From Parietichytrium sp. I65-24A (taxonomy: Eukaryota; Sar; Bigyra; Thraustochytrida; Thraustochytriidae), in assembly GCA_012862575.1 (NCBI GenBank), contig BLSF01000012.1, positions 558,001-622,000 of the forward strand: a stretch of DNA of 64,000 bases, given 5' to 3'. Every line of letters starts with the position of its first letter. Position 1 is the stretch's first letter. Shown piece by piece: positions 47,276 through 57,242 of this stretch. A model generated the notes under the pieces. That model was given only the letters and a program-made list of their open reading frames with translations, was not told the origin of the DNA and searched no databases. Made by a program: the position numbers and the translations under genes.

Positions 47276-50200
47276 CTAGCCCTGCTGCTGTTGCAACTCA
47301 ATGTACCTGCCACCCTGCGGTGCTCTCCTAGACGAGTGTGTCAGCCTCGGGCTGGTGATCTCCGTCGTCGTGGTTGTTGATGGGGCGCTTGGCTCGCCTC
47401 GCGCGCGTATAAGACAATCGTCTACGGATCGTCTAATCGTGCGATACAAGATCGACCATGCACTTTTCTCCTCCACTGCAAGGTCGCATACCTTGCGAGC
47501 CTTCTCCAAAAGTCTGTGAAGAGATTCCACACTTTTTACTATCCTTCTTTGCAATTTCTCGACACGCATCGAAGATTGCTCAAGCATGCTTACGCGTGAC
47601 CCACCTGCGCCAGCCTCCTTTCGCCCAGAGCCTTCCAGGTCAAGATCCTCCTCACCCTCGCTCTCGCCTTCGCTACTGCTTGCATCGCTTTGCGAGGACA
47701 CGAAACTAGGGGATCGCACGATCGACCCCGGCGCCACAGTAGGCTGGTGCTGCGCTTCTACTACAGAGAGGGTGGCATCAAGATTCCACTCGAGTTCCTG
47801 AATTGAAGAGAGTAACTGTGCGGAGCGTGGCAGGATGCCTTCTTGCAGCGATCTCGTCAAAACAGCGATTGACATTGACTGGTCTTCCAACTTTTTGGCC
47901 AGAGCAAGGGTTTCCTGCTTCGCTGCTTGCCGAAGACGTTTGTGTTTCTCAGCCTCTGTAAGTTTTGACTGCACCATGGTCTGCATTTCTTGCTCGGTGT
48001 TTCGGATTGCTTCTGCCTCCCTTCGATTCCGGTTTAACGTGTCCATGTATTCTTGCTCAAGCGAAGCAATCCTTTCGTCCTTTGCCGAGAGCTGAGTCTG
48101 CAATGCCTCTTCTCTGCTCTGGCTTTCTGTTTCGAGCTTTTCCTGCATAGCGTTAAACTTGGATTGTTCCTTCAAAAGAGCCGCTTTAAGTGCCGCCTCA
48201 GTTTCCTTGCGGAAGTCGTCCAATTTTTGCTGGTGCTTTTTGTTTAGCGACTCTATGTAAGCCTTTGCTTGCCTCAGCTTTCCTTGAGTATCAGATTTGT
48301 CATTTGAAATTTCCAGCTGTAGACTCTCGATCTTGGCTTCCAGGTCAAGACGGGTAGCAACAGCCTCAGCTTGTTTTTCTTGTAAGCTTTGCAGCTCTTT
48401 GCGGTGTGTCTCTTTGGCTTCATGAAGGGCAGACTCGGCTTTGCGCAGCGCTTCGGAATGAACATCGTCGATGCCACTCAATGTTTGTTGCTTGGAGGCG
48501 AGCTCCTTTTCCAAGCTTTGCACTTTTGTGTTTATTTTTTCAAGAGCGGTAGCGAGCTCTTGGCGATCAGACTCGCTTTCCTCCATCTTGTGGGTTGCTA
48601 TAGAAGCTTGCTCGCTGATCCTCTCTGCCTTTGCGAGAAGCTCTTCTTTCTCCTGCTCCCAGGCCTCAGACAACGCCTTCAGTTTTGTGTTAAACTCTTC
48701 TTGCAGAGTCTCCCGTTGCTTTTCAAGCGCCGCTTGTTCGGCGTCCTGTGCATCGCGGCGAATACGAGCCACCAAAGAGTCGCCCTCGCGTCGAATGTCG
48801 CTTTGTTGAGTCTCAAAGCGCGTGGTCGTCTCCGCCAGCTCATCCTCAAGAGAAGCGATTCTCTGTTGCATTTCGGCGGTCACTTGCGCGCTTGTGCTTG
48901 CATTAGCCTCAAACTCTGCCTTCAGTGACTTGAGCGCCTCAAGTTCCAAACTTTGAGCGCTCCTCAAGGCCTCCAGTTCTTCTACGCGGGCTTCAAGTTG
49001 AGCCTTTTCTTTGGACATACTATCCTGCGCAGACATCAGCTGCTCGTTTCTAGAGTTGATCTCATGCAACTGGCTTTCGAGGTCTCTCTTAATATTTTTG
49101 CAGTGTTCAAGCTCATCGCGAAGGGTTTGCAGTTCCTCGAGCAAGCTTTTCTTGACTTCCTCCTCGTCCCCGTTCTCTACTTCACGCCCTGCAATGTGAT
49201 TCTCATCATCGTGGCCACCTCTTACTTTCTCTTCGAGGACAGCTAACGCACTTAGGGCCTCATCTAGAAGTCTAGCCTTTTCTTTCAATGCCGCCTCAAG
49301 CTCCTGGACTGAATCATTTCGGCTGGAAAGCTCTGTACTTGCTTTTTCAAGCTCTAGCTCCAAGGAGGCTAATTTCTGTTCTCTCTCTGCAGAGCCGCTC
49401 TCGCCTGCGTCCTGATGCTCGAATGCATTGTCGAGAGATTCACTCGCTTTGAACGAGCCTTCCTCTGAAGCTTCGGGAGCATCTCGCAAGGTCTCGAGTT
49501 CTCGTAACAAGTGTTGATAATCGTCTTGTTGCTTCACATTCGTCTCTTGAAGCTCCTTCAGGGTTTCTGAAAGTCTATCGTTTTCAGATTTCACTTCCTG
49601 TAGCGAAGCAAGAACGACCTCGAGCTCGGCAATCCGCTCTGCTTGTGCTGCCAGCTCCATTTCCGCAGCGTTGCTGGCAGTTTCAGGTGTGGCTCTGGAA
49701 TTTTCAAGCTCAGTGATTTGCGCCTCTAGCTCTGCGATGCGTCGTTCTTTCTCATTACTTTGCGTTTCGGCGACAGGTTGCGGCATCGGAGCTGAAAATG
49801 CATCAAAAAGGTCATTTTGGGATTCTGAGACGTCGACTTGCAAAAGCATGTCTTCCTGCGGGCTTTGACCGCTGTGACCACTCAGATCCAGCAGATTTTC
49901 AGACTCCGCCATCCCAGGTGAGCCCTCCTTTGAATTATTGCTTTGGACTTCCGTGCTCGAATATTGGGCTTTAAGCTTGCTAGATTCCTCAAGTGCCTCC
50001 GCGAGTTTTGCCTCAAGATCTACAATCTTTTTAGCGGCAATCTCATCAGCCTCTGTCTCTTCGCGGGATGCTGACTCTTCCAGTTGTGCTCGGAGCGAAT
50101 TGGACTCCTCGATAGCCTCTGTTAATTTTGTCTCAAGCTCCTCGATCCTCTGAGCTGCCATACCATCGGCATTATGATCTGTCTCTTCGCTAGGTGTCAA

Positions 50201-51439
50201 CTCTTCCAGTTGTACTCGTAGTGAGCTTGATTCCTCGAGAGCCTCTGAGAGCTTTGACTCAAGCTCCTCAATCTTTTGGGTCGCCTGTTTAATCTCATCA
50301 TCGTCGTCGTCGTCGTTGTCGCGAGCTGCTGACTCTTGCAGCTGTGTTCGGAGCGCGCTGGACTCCTCTAGGGCCTCTGCTAGTTTTGACTCAAGGTCCT
50401 CAATCCTTTGGGCTGCAATGATGCTGTTGTCTTCGGGAGGTACTGACTCTTCCAGTTGTCCTCGGAGCGAGTTGGATTCCTCGACAGCCTCTGCTAATTT
50501 CGCCTCAAGCTCCTCGATCCTTTGAGCTGTAATGCCATCAGCAGCTGTCTCTTTGCGGGATGCCGACTCTTCTAATTGTGCCCGTAGTGAATTTGATTCC
50601 TCAAGAGCATCTGAGAGCTTTGACTCAAGTTCCTCGAGTGTTTGGGTCGTCTGTTCGGCAGTGTTGTCAAATTCGCGAGGTGCCGACTCTTGCAGTTGTG
50701 TTCGGAGCGCATTGGACTCCTCGACAGCCTCTGATAATTTGGTCTCAAGCTCCTCGATCCTCTGAGCTGCGATGCCATCATTGCCTTCGCGATGTTCAGA
50801 TTCCTCCAGTCGTGCTCTGAGTGCATTGGACTCCTCGAGGGCCTCTGCCAGCTTCGACTCGAGCGAAATGATGGTTTCAGAAGCAGACTCGCTACTTTGA
50901 GCATTGTTCTTCGCGATTGACTCAAGTTCCCCGATCCGCTGCGAAAGTCTCGCGTTCTCCTCGTCGCTGCTCTTCACCTTCCCTGCTAAGGCATCGCGCT
51001 CTTCGCAAAGTGCAACCTTCTCGGCCTCCAGCTTGGAAGCTTTGTCTCTAAAGTTCTCCGCTTGCTCCAGAGCCCCTTCCAGCCTCCTCGAAACCTCTTC
51101 TGTTGCAAGTCCTTTGTCCTTCTCAAGCCTGAGCTCAGCCTCTAGCTCGCCCAGGCGCTCCTGCGCAGTGGCCAGTTCCAGCGTGAGATCCTTGGCTCTC
51201 TGGGCAAATTGGTCCTGCTCTTCCAGTTTGGCCTTCAACTTGATAAACTCCTGCTTGGCTCTCTCCTTGATCTCGCCCATGCGCTTCTCCTTCTCCTCCA
51301 GCCTGGCATCTTTTTCGGCCAGCTCCTCTTTCAGCTGCGACACAAACTGCTTGGTCTTCCTTTTGAGCTCCTCCAGCTGCCCTGTCTTTTCTGCTAGACG
51401 CCTCTCCAGATCACCCACAGCTCCCTCACCTTCTGCCAT
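47276..51439 (-). CDS. Giant coiled-coil protein with internal repeats (golgin-like), 1387 aa
   Basis: Starts at ATG 51437-51439 and is intronless. Nearly the whole length is heptad-patterned and rich in Glu, Ala, Leu and Lys. Residues about 1-95 (KQFVSQLKEELAEKDARLEE; RAKQEFIKLKAKLEEQD) resemble the N-terminal coil of golgin/TPR-type tethers. Residues about 190-500 are a tandem array of eight 37-43-aa units with the core ELESKLAEALEESNALRAQLEES. A less regular coiled coil follows to about 1240, then a Ser/acidic segment and a final helical part (VEKLQRRIVKSVESLHRLLEKARKVCDLA). The protein ends in a Thr-rich and poly-Gln tail. There is no TM segment, GRIP or GRAB motif that I can recognise. 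Role as a vesicle tether or structural rod is inferred from architecture only. Confidence 0.7.
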   Translation of the reverse strand: MAEGEGAVGDLERRLAEKTGQLEELKRKTKQFVSQLKEELAEKDARLEEKEKRMGEIKERAKQEFIKLKAKLEEQDQFAQRAKDLTLELATAQERLGELEAELRLEKDKGLATEEVSRRLEGALEQAENFRDKASKLEAEKVALCEERDALAGKVKSSDEENARLSQRIGELESIAKNNAQSSESASETIISLESKLAEALEESNALRARLEESEHREGNDGIAAQRIEELETKLSEAVEESNALRTQLQESAPREFDNTAEQTTQTLEELESKLSDALEESNSLRAQLEESASRKETAADGITAQRIEELEAKLAEAVEESNSLRGQLEESVPPEDNSIIAAQRIEDLESKLAEALEESSALRTQLQESAARDNDDDDDDEIKQATQKIEELESKLSEALEESSSLRVQLEELTPSEETDHNADGMAAQRIEELETKLTEAIEESNSLRAQLEESASREETEADEIAAKKIVDLEAKLAEALEESSKLKAQYSSTEVQSNNSKEGSPGMAESENLLDLSGHSGQSPQEDMLLQVDVSESQNDLFDAFSAPMPQPVAETQSNEKERRIAELEAQITELENSRATPETASNAAEMELAAQAERIAELEVVLASLQEVKSENDRLSETLKELQETNVKQQDDYQHLLRELETLRDAPEASEEGSFKASESLDNAFEHQDAGESGSAEREQKLASLELELEKASTELSSRNDSVQELEAALKEKARLLDEALSALAVLEEKVRGGHDDENHIAGREVENGDEEEVKKSLLEELQTLRDELEHCKNIKRDLESQLHEINSRNEQLMSAQDSMSKEKAQLEARVEELEALRSAQSLELEALKSLKAEFEANASTSAQVTAEMQQRIASLEDELAETTTRFETQQSDIRREGDSLVARIRRDAQDAEQAALEKQRETLQEEFNTKLKALSEAWEQEKEELLAKAERISEQASIATHKMEESESDRQELATALEKINTKVQSLEKELASKQQTLSGIDDVHSEALRKAESALHEAKETHRKELQSLQEKQAEAVATRLDLEAKIESLQLEISNDKSDTQGKLRQAKAYIESLNKKHQQKLDDFRKETEAALKAALLKEQSKFNAMQEKLETESQSREEALQTQLSAKDERIASLEQEYMDTLNRNRREAEAIRNTEQEMQTMVQSKLTEAEKHKRLRQAAKQETLALAKKLEDQSMSIAVLTRSLQEGILPRSAQLLSSIQELEWNLDATLSVVEAQHQPTVAPGSIVRSPSFVSSQSDASSSEGESEGEEDLDLEGSGRKEAGAGGSRVSMLEQSSMRVEKLQRRIVKSVESLHRLLEKARKVCDLAVEEKSAWSILYRTIRRSVDDCLIRARGEPSAPSTTTTTEITSPRLTHSSRRAPQGGRYIELQQQQG
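49950..50880 (-). repeat. Eight in-frame ~120-bp repeats in the coiled-coil gene
   Basis: Units of 111-129 bp encode ELE(S/T/A)KL(A/S)EA(L/V)EES(N/S)(A/S)LR(A/T)QL(E/Q)ES with a variable spacer rich in Glu, Asp and Thr. The conserved cores and divergent spacers suggest repeated unequal exchange followed by selection on the heptad core. Confidence 0.85.
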
Positions 51440-51540
51440 CGCCTCAACCGCATGTACTCACATACGAATCCCTACTTGTACTTGTTCTTTCCCTCTGCGC
51501 CTTTGTTCTTTTGATCGATCTACCAACTTCCTATACTGGG

Positions 51541-51588
51541 CCTGATCCTGATCCTGATCCTGATCCCGATCCTGATCCTGATCCTGAT
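51541..51588. repeat. GATCCT hexanucleotide microsatellite
   Basis: About eight copies of CCTGAT with one C substitution, roughly 100 bp upstream of the coiled-coil gene's start codon on the minus strand, so in its leader or promoter. Confidence 0.9.
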
Positions 51589-52052
51589 CTGGTCTGAGCT
51601 CCCTCCGCTCTCAGTCTCTGCTGCACCAAAAAACAGCAAACAGCAAACAAGAAGCAACAAACAACTTGAAGAAGACAAGCAACAAACAACGAACAACGAA
51701 CAAGGAATCACCGCGCCCAGAGAGCTTTCAACTGATCGTTCTCTAAACAGCCGTGCGCGGACCCAAGGTGTCCTCGCGTACCCCTCCTACCTTCTTCTGT
51801 CCGCGCTCCCACTCACTACTAGTGTACCAATGATATTCTCTATCTAGCAGTACCAATCCGCTACCACTCCCACAACCTTACTGTTTACAGTATTCGCCCG
51901 CAGTGCAGAGCCCTAGTCATTAGGATGTCTTAGGCTGCAGATTCTACCTGTAGAATGGGTTCCGGAAGAAAGATACTGTGTAGTTGGATGGGAGTGAGTG
52001 GGAGGATGTTTTGGGTAAAGCGTTCCGCAATGACACATCATCTCTTAGTACC

Positions 52053-52103
52053 AGTGAAGCCACGAAGTGAGAGCGTAAACAAACCCTATCGGAAGGTGGG
52101 GTG
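52053..52103. repeat. 51-bp perfect direct repeat, copy 2
   Basis: Identical to 44466-44516 and in the same orientation, in the divergent spacer upstream of the PhoD-like gene. Confidence 0.9.
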
Positions 52104-52457
52104 TCTTAGTACCCTCCAGCTTAGCGCAGAGGCTACTACTAGCGAACACTACTTTTCCGCTGAGTGTGTGAGTGAGTAGCTAAGAGAGAACAAACTTCCC
52201 TTCTACAGATTATTAATGTGTACATCTGTGTACGCGAAGAGGTCGTAGTAACGAACGCCTAAGAAGCGTACGCGCACGGGCCCACGCGAAGCTACTCATA
52301 GTTTACTTACAGTTAATCCCAGTTGTCAGTTAGAGAGTTTGGAAACTCTTTTCATGAACAGTGAGCACGAACAAGAATCTATATAGATAGAGAGAAGAAA
52401 GAAAAAGACTCTATCAAATCTTCGGACATCTTCGGACGGACAGAGACAAACAAAAAG

Positions 52458-54003
52458 ATGGGGAGACGTTGGAAGTTGGCATTGGCCGCGTGGCTGACTC
52501 TTGCGGTTGTTGAGGCAACATCGAATAAGTCAGCTGCTGGAGTAGAATCTGTTGGCGCGGACTTTGAGGTTCCGGATGTGACGGTGAGCAAGGTGGGCTT
52601 CGGGAGCTGCAGCAAGCAGTGGCTGGACCAGTCCATATACGACGGTGTGAAGAGCACGGGGCCGGATGTGTTTCTGCTGAATGGGGACGCGTTCTACACG
52701 GGCAAGAAGCAGTACACGGAGGCGGGCGAACCTACGTTTGCTCCGCGGAGTATGGAAGAGCTGCGCCATGCGATGAAAGTGGCGAAAAGTTCGGAGCCGC
52801 TGAGAATGCTGAATGCCTCGCTCAAGTATCCAATCATCGGAGTGTATGACGACCATGACCGCGGCGTGAATGACGGCGGCGGCGAACCAGGCGGGTTTCA
52901 CGACGAAGGTGTGGGAGACCGCGACGCGAGGAAGGACTTGTTTTTGGACTTTATTGGCGCTGAGCAGAACGATGTGAGGCGCGGCAGGGATGGCTTGTAT
53001 GCGAGCTACCTTTTCGGCAAGGGCCAACGGCGGGTGAAGGTTGTTGTCCTTGATACGCGGTACTCTCGCGCTCCGCATATTATTCCGTCAGTGGGGTCGT
53101 TTAAGGGCATGGCGGTCTTTGCGGTGCTCACGCGGCTCTTCAGTGCAATGACTGGCTTACTGTCGCTGCAGAGCGGAGCCATGCTTGGAGAGGCGCAATG
53201 GAAGTGGTTGGAGGGCCAGCTCGCTCATTCAAAAGAAGAAAGGATTCCAATCAATATTGTCGTTTCTTCCATTCAGGTGTTTACTGCGGTAAGTTGTGCC
53301 ACTGTTGGCACGTGCATGTGTGTAGGTTCTAGATTCTGGAAAATGTTCTGACTTTTGGTTTGTACTGTTTCATTTTATCATTTTCATATTTTACACGTGA
53401 ATATTCGGAACCACACAGAACCCTCTCATGGAAAGTTGGGGACACTTCCCAGAGGAGAAAAAGAAGCTTTTGGGGCTGCTACAGGAGTACCAGCCCGAGG
53501 GGTTGTTTATTTTGTCTGGGGACGTTCACGTCGGCGAATTAATAACGCTGGACGGATCCCTTGATCCAATAGAGTTCACTTCGAGTGGGCTGACTCATGA
53601 CTGCTCCGACGGAATGATTCCTGCACTGCTGTGCCGGTTCAGCTTTGGCCTCTTTGCGCAACATTGGCCTGCGTCTCTGCCGTCGTTCCTTCCAGAGCGG
53701 AACTTTGGACTGTTGAAAGTAGATTGGAGCCAGTCGGCGACTGGAACTTGCCCATACTCTAGTTTTCAGGTTGCGATATTCGATAGCTTGGCCGTGGAGC
53801 GGTTGATATTTGCCAAGTCGGCATGCCGCCTCCCTGAGGACATCTTACCGAGGGACCCGGAGTTCCGTCCCTTGTGGGCCATGCGGGACACCTCCTCTAG
53901 GATCCTGTGCACTCTGACAGTTGGGTTGGCAGGGATACTGGTGCTTTACGCCGCGTCGAGATTGTGCTGCCGAAAGTCCACCGCCAAGAGCAAGAGAGAG
54001 TAA
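52458..54003 (+). CDS. PhoD-like metallophosphatase, membrane-anchored, two exons
   Basis: Exon 1 is 52458-53288 (277 codons) and exon 2 is 53419-54003. The 130-nt phase-0 intron has a GTAAGT donor and a CACACAG acceptor. The product has 471 aa. A signal peptide (MGRRWKLALAAWLTLAVVEA) leads a PhoD-type phosphodiesterase/alkaline phosphatase domain. Metal-site motifs are GSCSKQ, NGDAFY (about 75-80), YDDHDRGVND (130-139; usually DDHExGxND), VVLDTRY and, in exon 2, SGDVHVGEL (about 310-318). A C-terminal helix (about 438-460, SSRILCTLTVGLAGILVLYAA) with a basic tail makes it a type I membrane protein. The active site faces outside or the lumen. Homologues hydrolyse phosphate esters at the cell surface, and expression is often phosphate-regulated, but I see no regulatory element that shows this. 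Confidence 0.88.
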
Positions 54004-54052
54004 CAATAGAGCCCCAGTCCACAGGAGCAAATTGAGCTAAACTCTGAATAAT

Positions 54053-55111
54053 TCACAGGGAGTATGCCAGAGGCTGGAAGCACATATGCTCATCTGCAAA
54101 ATGACGCGAATGAGAATACTGCTGAAGCTTTTCGCCCTCCACCAAGCTCTCACAAAAGACAAAACACCGAGAAAAGTCTAGCTGAGTAAATCTGTTGTGG
54201 AACTTGTTATCGGTGGGAAATTCATCGCTACGCTGAGACGGCGAGACAATTGGTTCGGGAATGCAAAGAGGATCTGGGCCGTTGGCCAATACACCGGCTT
54301 CCATAGAGGTATTTCCTGCCTGGTTACCAGTAGCTATGGCCTCTTGGGCTTGGTTCGAGCTGTGTGAACTAGAATTTGTTCTTCGTCTCTTTCCAGCCTG
54401 GTCCCAAACCTGAAAAAATTGCGTCTCAGACGGCGACTGTACCACCTCTCCGCGACTGTCCCTGCGAACAAGTTCATAATAGCAGCCCCCAAAGTCCAAA
54501 AGCTCTCCAGTCTTGCGATCCTTTTGGGCAAGCTCACGGAACCTAAGTCCAATCCCCGACCCATCTGGAAACCAGTGAAGCTTTTTAGTTGAACGCAATC
54601 TAACTGCTATTGTGTGTTGACCTCCGGCATCCGGCTGATATGACTCTGCCGTCTCGCTCAACTCTTTAGTCTGTACATAGAACGCCCTCGGCCCGTATCG
54701 GGGATGTTCCACCGGGCTGATGGCCGTTCTTCTTGGGAAGTGGGGCTGGAATCGTCGCTGCTCAACCTCCAAGAGGTAGTGCCTCACGTCTTCGAACGAG
54801 TGTGCTTGGTCTGGGGCAGGGTCATCTTTCGTGCCCTTCCGTCTCCGTCTCTGCTGCTTTGTGGCGCCGCTTTCAAAAGACAGCGAGCGCTTTCTCCGGT
54901 GTAAGTATTCGGGATTCCGATGTTCGTTCTCCTCTCGATACCCCTCGGAGTGTGTCTCGTGGTCTGCTGCTATAGCTATGTTTCCATCATCCATCACGGA
55001 TACGAGGGCATTCCGAGCTGCTCCGCCAAGTTCATCAGAAGCCTGAGCCTCCGTTTCGGTTCCATTCCGCCTTGCCTCAGAAAGGAGGGCGGCAATCTCG
55101 AGCCAGTTCAT
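54053..55111 (-). CDS. Unknown basic, nuclear-looking protein
   Basis: 352 aa from ATG 55109-55111; the frame is open further upstream but starts at TTG. Basic clusters (LHRRKRSLSF; TKQQRRRRKGTKDD; AGKRRRTN) look like nuclear-localisation signals. A central folded-looking block (about 120-235) contains RYGPRAFYVQTKEL, HTIAVRLRSTKKLHWFPDG and a GGCYYELVRRD segment ending in TQFFQVWD. The C-terminal part is low-complexity and then ends in an aromatic-rich stretch. I do not recognise a family. It ends only 49 bp from the end of the PhoD-like gene on the other strand, so their 3' UTRs probably overlap. Confidence 0.55.
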   Translation of the reverse strand: MNWLEIAALLSEARRNGTETEAQASDELGGAARNALVSVMDDGNIAIAADHETHSEGYREENEHRNPEYLHRRKRSLSFESGATKQQRRRRKGTKDDPAPDQAHSFEDVRHYLLEVEQRRFQPHFPRRTAISPVEHPRYGPRAFYVQTKELSETAESYQPDAGGQHTIAVRLRSTKKLHWFPDGSGIGLRFRELAQKDRKTGELLDFGGCYYELVRRDSRGEVVQSPSETQFFQVWDQAGKRRRTNSSSHSSNQAQEAIATGNQAGNTSMEAGVLANGPDPLCIPEPIVSPSQRSDEFPTDNKFHNRFTQLDFSRCFVFCESLVEGEKLQQYSHSRHFADEHMCFQPLAYSL

Positions 55112-55667
55112 GTGAGCTCTAAACACTGATGCGGCGCGCTTCGCAAGGTTTGGTTTTTGCAATGCTGTTTTGGCGGCCGAGCCGAGCCGTCAGTCAGGTC
55201 TCGATAGCTACAATCCGGATCTGAATTGCGTTGAGTGTAACCATTAGCCTTACAAGCTGTAGGGAGCGTTGGACATATGAGACTAATGGCTGCCCCACTT
55301 ACTCTGAGGAGTCCGAGCCGCGAATCTCTCTGTGCACCGTTGATACCGTGTGTATCTGAAAGCTGAAACAGTGCGAGATGATCAGATCTAAGAAACTGTC
55401 TGTGGAGCACAAACAACTGATACTCACTTCAGAAGACAAAGTCCAATTTGTACGTAAAAGTTCGTGTTTTGCAGCCAATTTTCGATCTCATACCCATAAG
55501 CAGCGCGAAGGACAGACGCATGGCTCGGAAGGAAGAAAGAAAGCATGAATGAAGGAAGGAAGGAAGGAAGAAAGAAAGAAAGAGAGCAGAGAAAAGTCTT
55601 GTATTTTGTTGCTCTCCCTGAAGCAATTGTCTGTGAGGAGTAATTTTTCGTTTTTTTTTTTTTTTTT

Positions 55668-55678
55668 NNNNNNNNNNN
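55668..55678. other. Assembly gap (11 N)
   Basis: Eleven N flanked by a run of 17 T on the left and TTTTT plus 11 G on the right. The homopolymers probably caused the break; true gap length is unknown. Confidence 0.98.
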
Positions 55679-57204
55679 TTTTTGGGGGGGGGGGCATGGT
55701 ATCGGAGAGAAGCCGGTTGAAAGGTGCAAGAGCGTAAAATTTCTTGGATAGACAGACAACGTTGCAGAAAGTTACGTTGGCATAGCAGTGAAGAGTGAAA
55801 GAGAGAAACTTTGCAGTGAAAAGTGGGAGAAAAATTTGTGCATAGTTAAATTCGGTTGTCGTCAAAGTCGTGAATGAGGGGTCGACTGTGAGTAAGTTAC
55901 CAGAAAGAAGCAAGAGTTGGCGAAGATCGAAGGTCGAGCGCGTAGAGGAAGATGGCAATCTCATTAGTGTTGGCACTTCCTAAAGTCCAGAAAACATTCA
56001 TGCTGTCTCTCTGTCTCTCTCTGTCCATCCAAAGTTTACGAGGTCTTCTTCGATGCGAGTGCGCTAAAGGCTCTGCTGCCCAATGCCCGAAAACAACAGC
56101 AATAATTGTTAAGCAAGGAAGGTGCTTTACAACGGTTTCGGATCGGAGGGTCAATCTAACCAGGATCATTTTCAAACGATCTAAAAGAATTTTTCACTAC
56201 AAAGACTCCGACTCGAATTTGGTGGATACAAAAACTGGAGCCTGATCACGGAACTCGGCGCGAAAACAGGCAGAGGGATCGAGATATGAGCAAGAGGGAC
56301 TCGTCTAGCAAGAGCACCATTCAAAAACTTGTGTGCTTTTGACACGTGCATCGCATCACCAGACACTACCGTACGAACCCGGAGCAACTCTAACCCGAGT
56401 TGTGGGAAATACTGATAGCTTTAGACTCCTGCAATTTTTTTTCGACAATCTCCACCGACCTGCACCATCCAATGTCTCTTGCCCGCAATGTTTGCGAAAC
56501 AGGGATGAGAAGACACTTTCCCGCCGCGCGGCTGTCACATACCGAACGGAACCGCAGTGTGCGACCATTCACTGCATCGACGTTGCAAAACATCGCCCAT
56601 AATCTCCCCAGACTTCCCTCGCTCGTCGCGCGGAAGCCGCTAGCGCCTTAGTATGCTGCAATATGCAGAGCCGCATCTATTTGTTTGCCTGGCAGCTGCT
56701 CAGCGAGAAAAGCTGCTCCTACTTTTTGCAGTAATTAGAGTCAGTGACACGAATTCAGGCAAATGGACAGTGCAAGAGTTCTAACCCCAAACTTGCTGGT
56801 CTCGATCGTTTGCCCCGAGCTCTTTGCGACTCTCTAAATTCCTTCGACGTGCTCGCTCGCAAAGTTTTTAGCCAATGCCAGTACGGAGCGGAAGTGCTCT
56901 TTGGTTTGACGTGTTAATACAACCGCCAATCGTCCTCGACAGCTTCGGAAGCAAAAAGCCAATTCCAAAGTTGCGTGAGATTTGGGCAAGGGCAATAAGT
57001 CCCTGAGTACAGTACTCGTACCCAACTTTGACAGGCCTCTCGAACTTGTGAGCTTTCACCTTTGAACTATGGCGTGAGTCGACTACGTCGTCCAACAAGG
57101 CAATATTACTTCGCTCTTGGGCTTCCTTTCACCCTGTGCTCCTTTTTCACTTTACCCTTGCCCAATGCACAATTTCACTTTAGCACCCACATCCCTCAAT
57201 CAAC

Positions 57205-57242
57205 GATGAACGATGAAAGATGAACGATGAACGATGAACGAT
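57205..57242. repeat. ATGAACG-type 7-bp tandem repeat
   Basis: Five imperfect copies of GATGAACGATGAAAG/ACG in the gene-poor region. No associated gene. Confidence 0.8.

Larger units (their letters stand above)
51440..52457. other. Divergent promoter spacer (coiled-coil gene / PhoD-like gene)
   Basis: About 1.0 kb without a gene. It has a (GATCCT)n microsatellite (51541-51588), a short AACAAAC-type repeat (51640-51700), the second 51-bp repeat copy (52053-52103) and CTAG/GTAC palindromes near 51815-51850. Confidence 0.5.

Noticed and set aside
55651-55694. Poly-T/N/poly-G run as a biological feature
   Set aside because: The N block shows it is an assembly break at homopolymers, so no function should be read into it.
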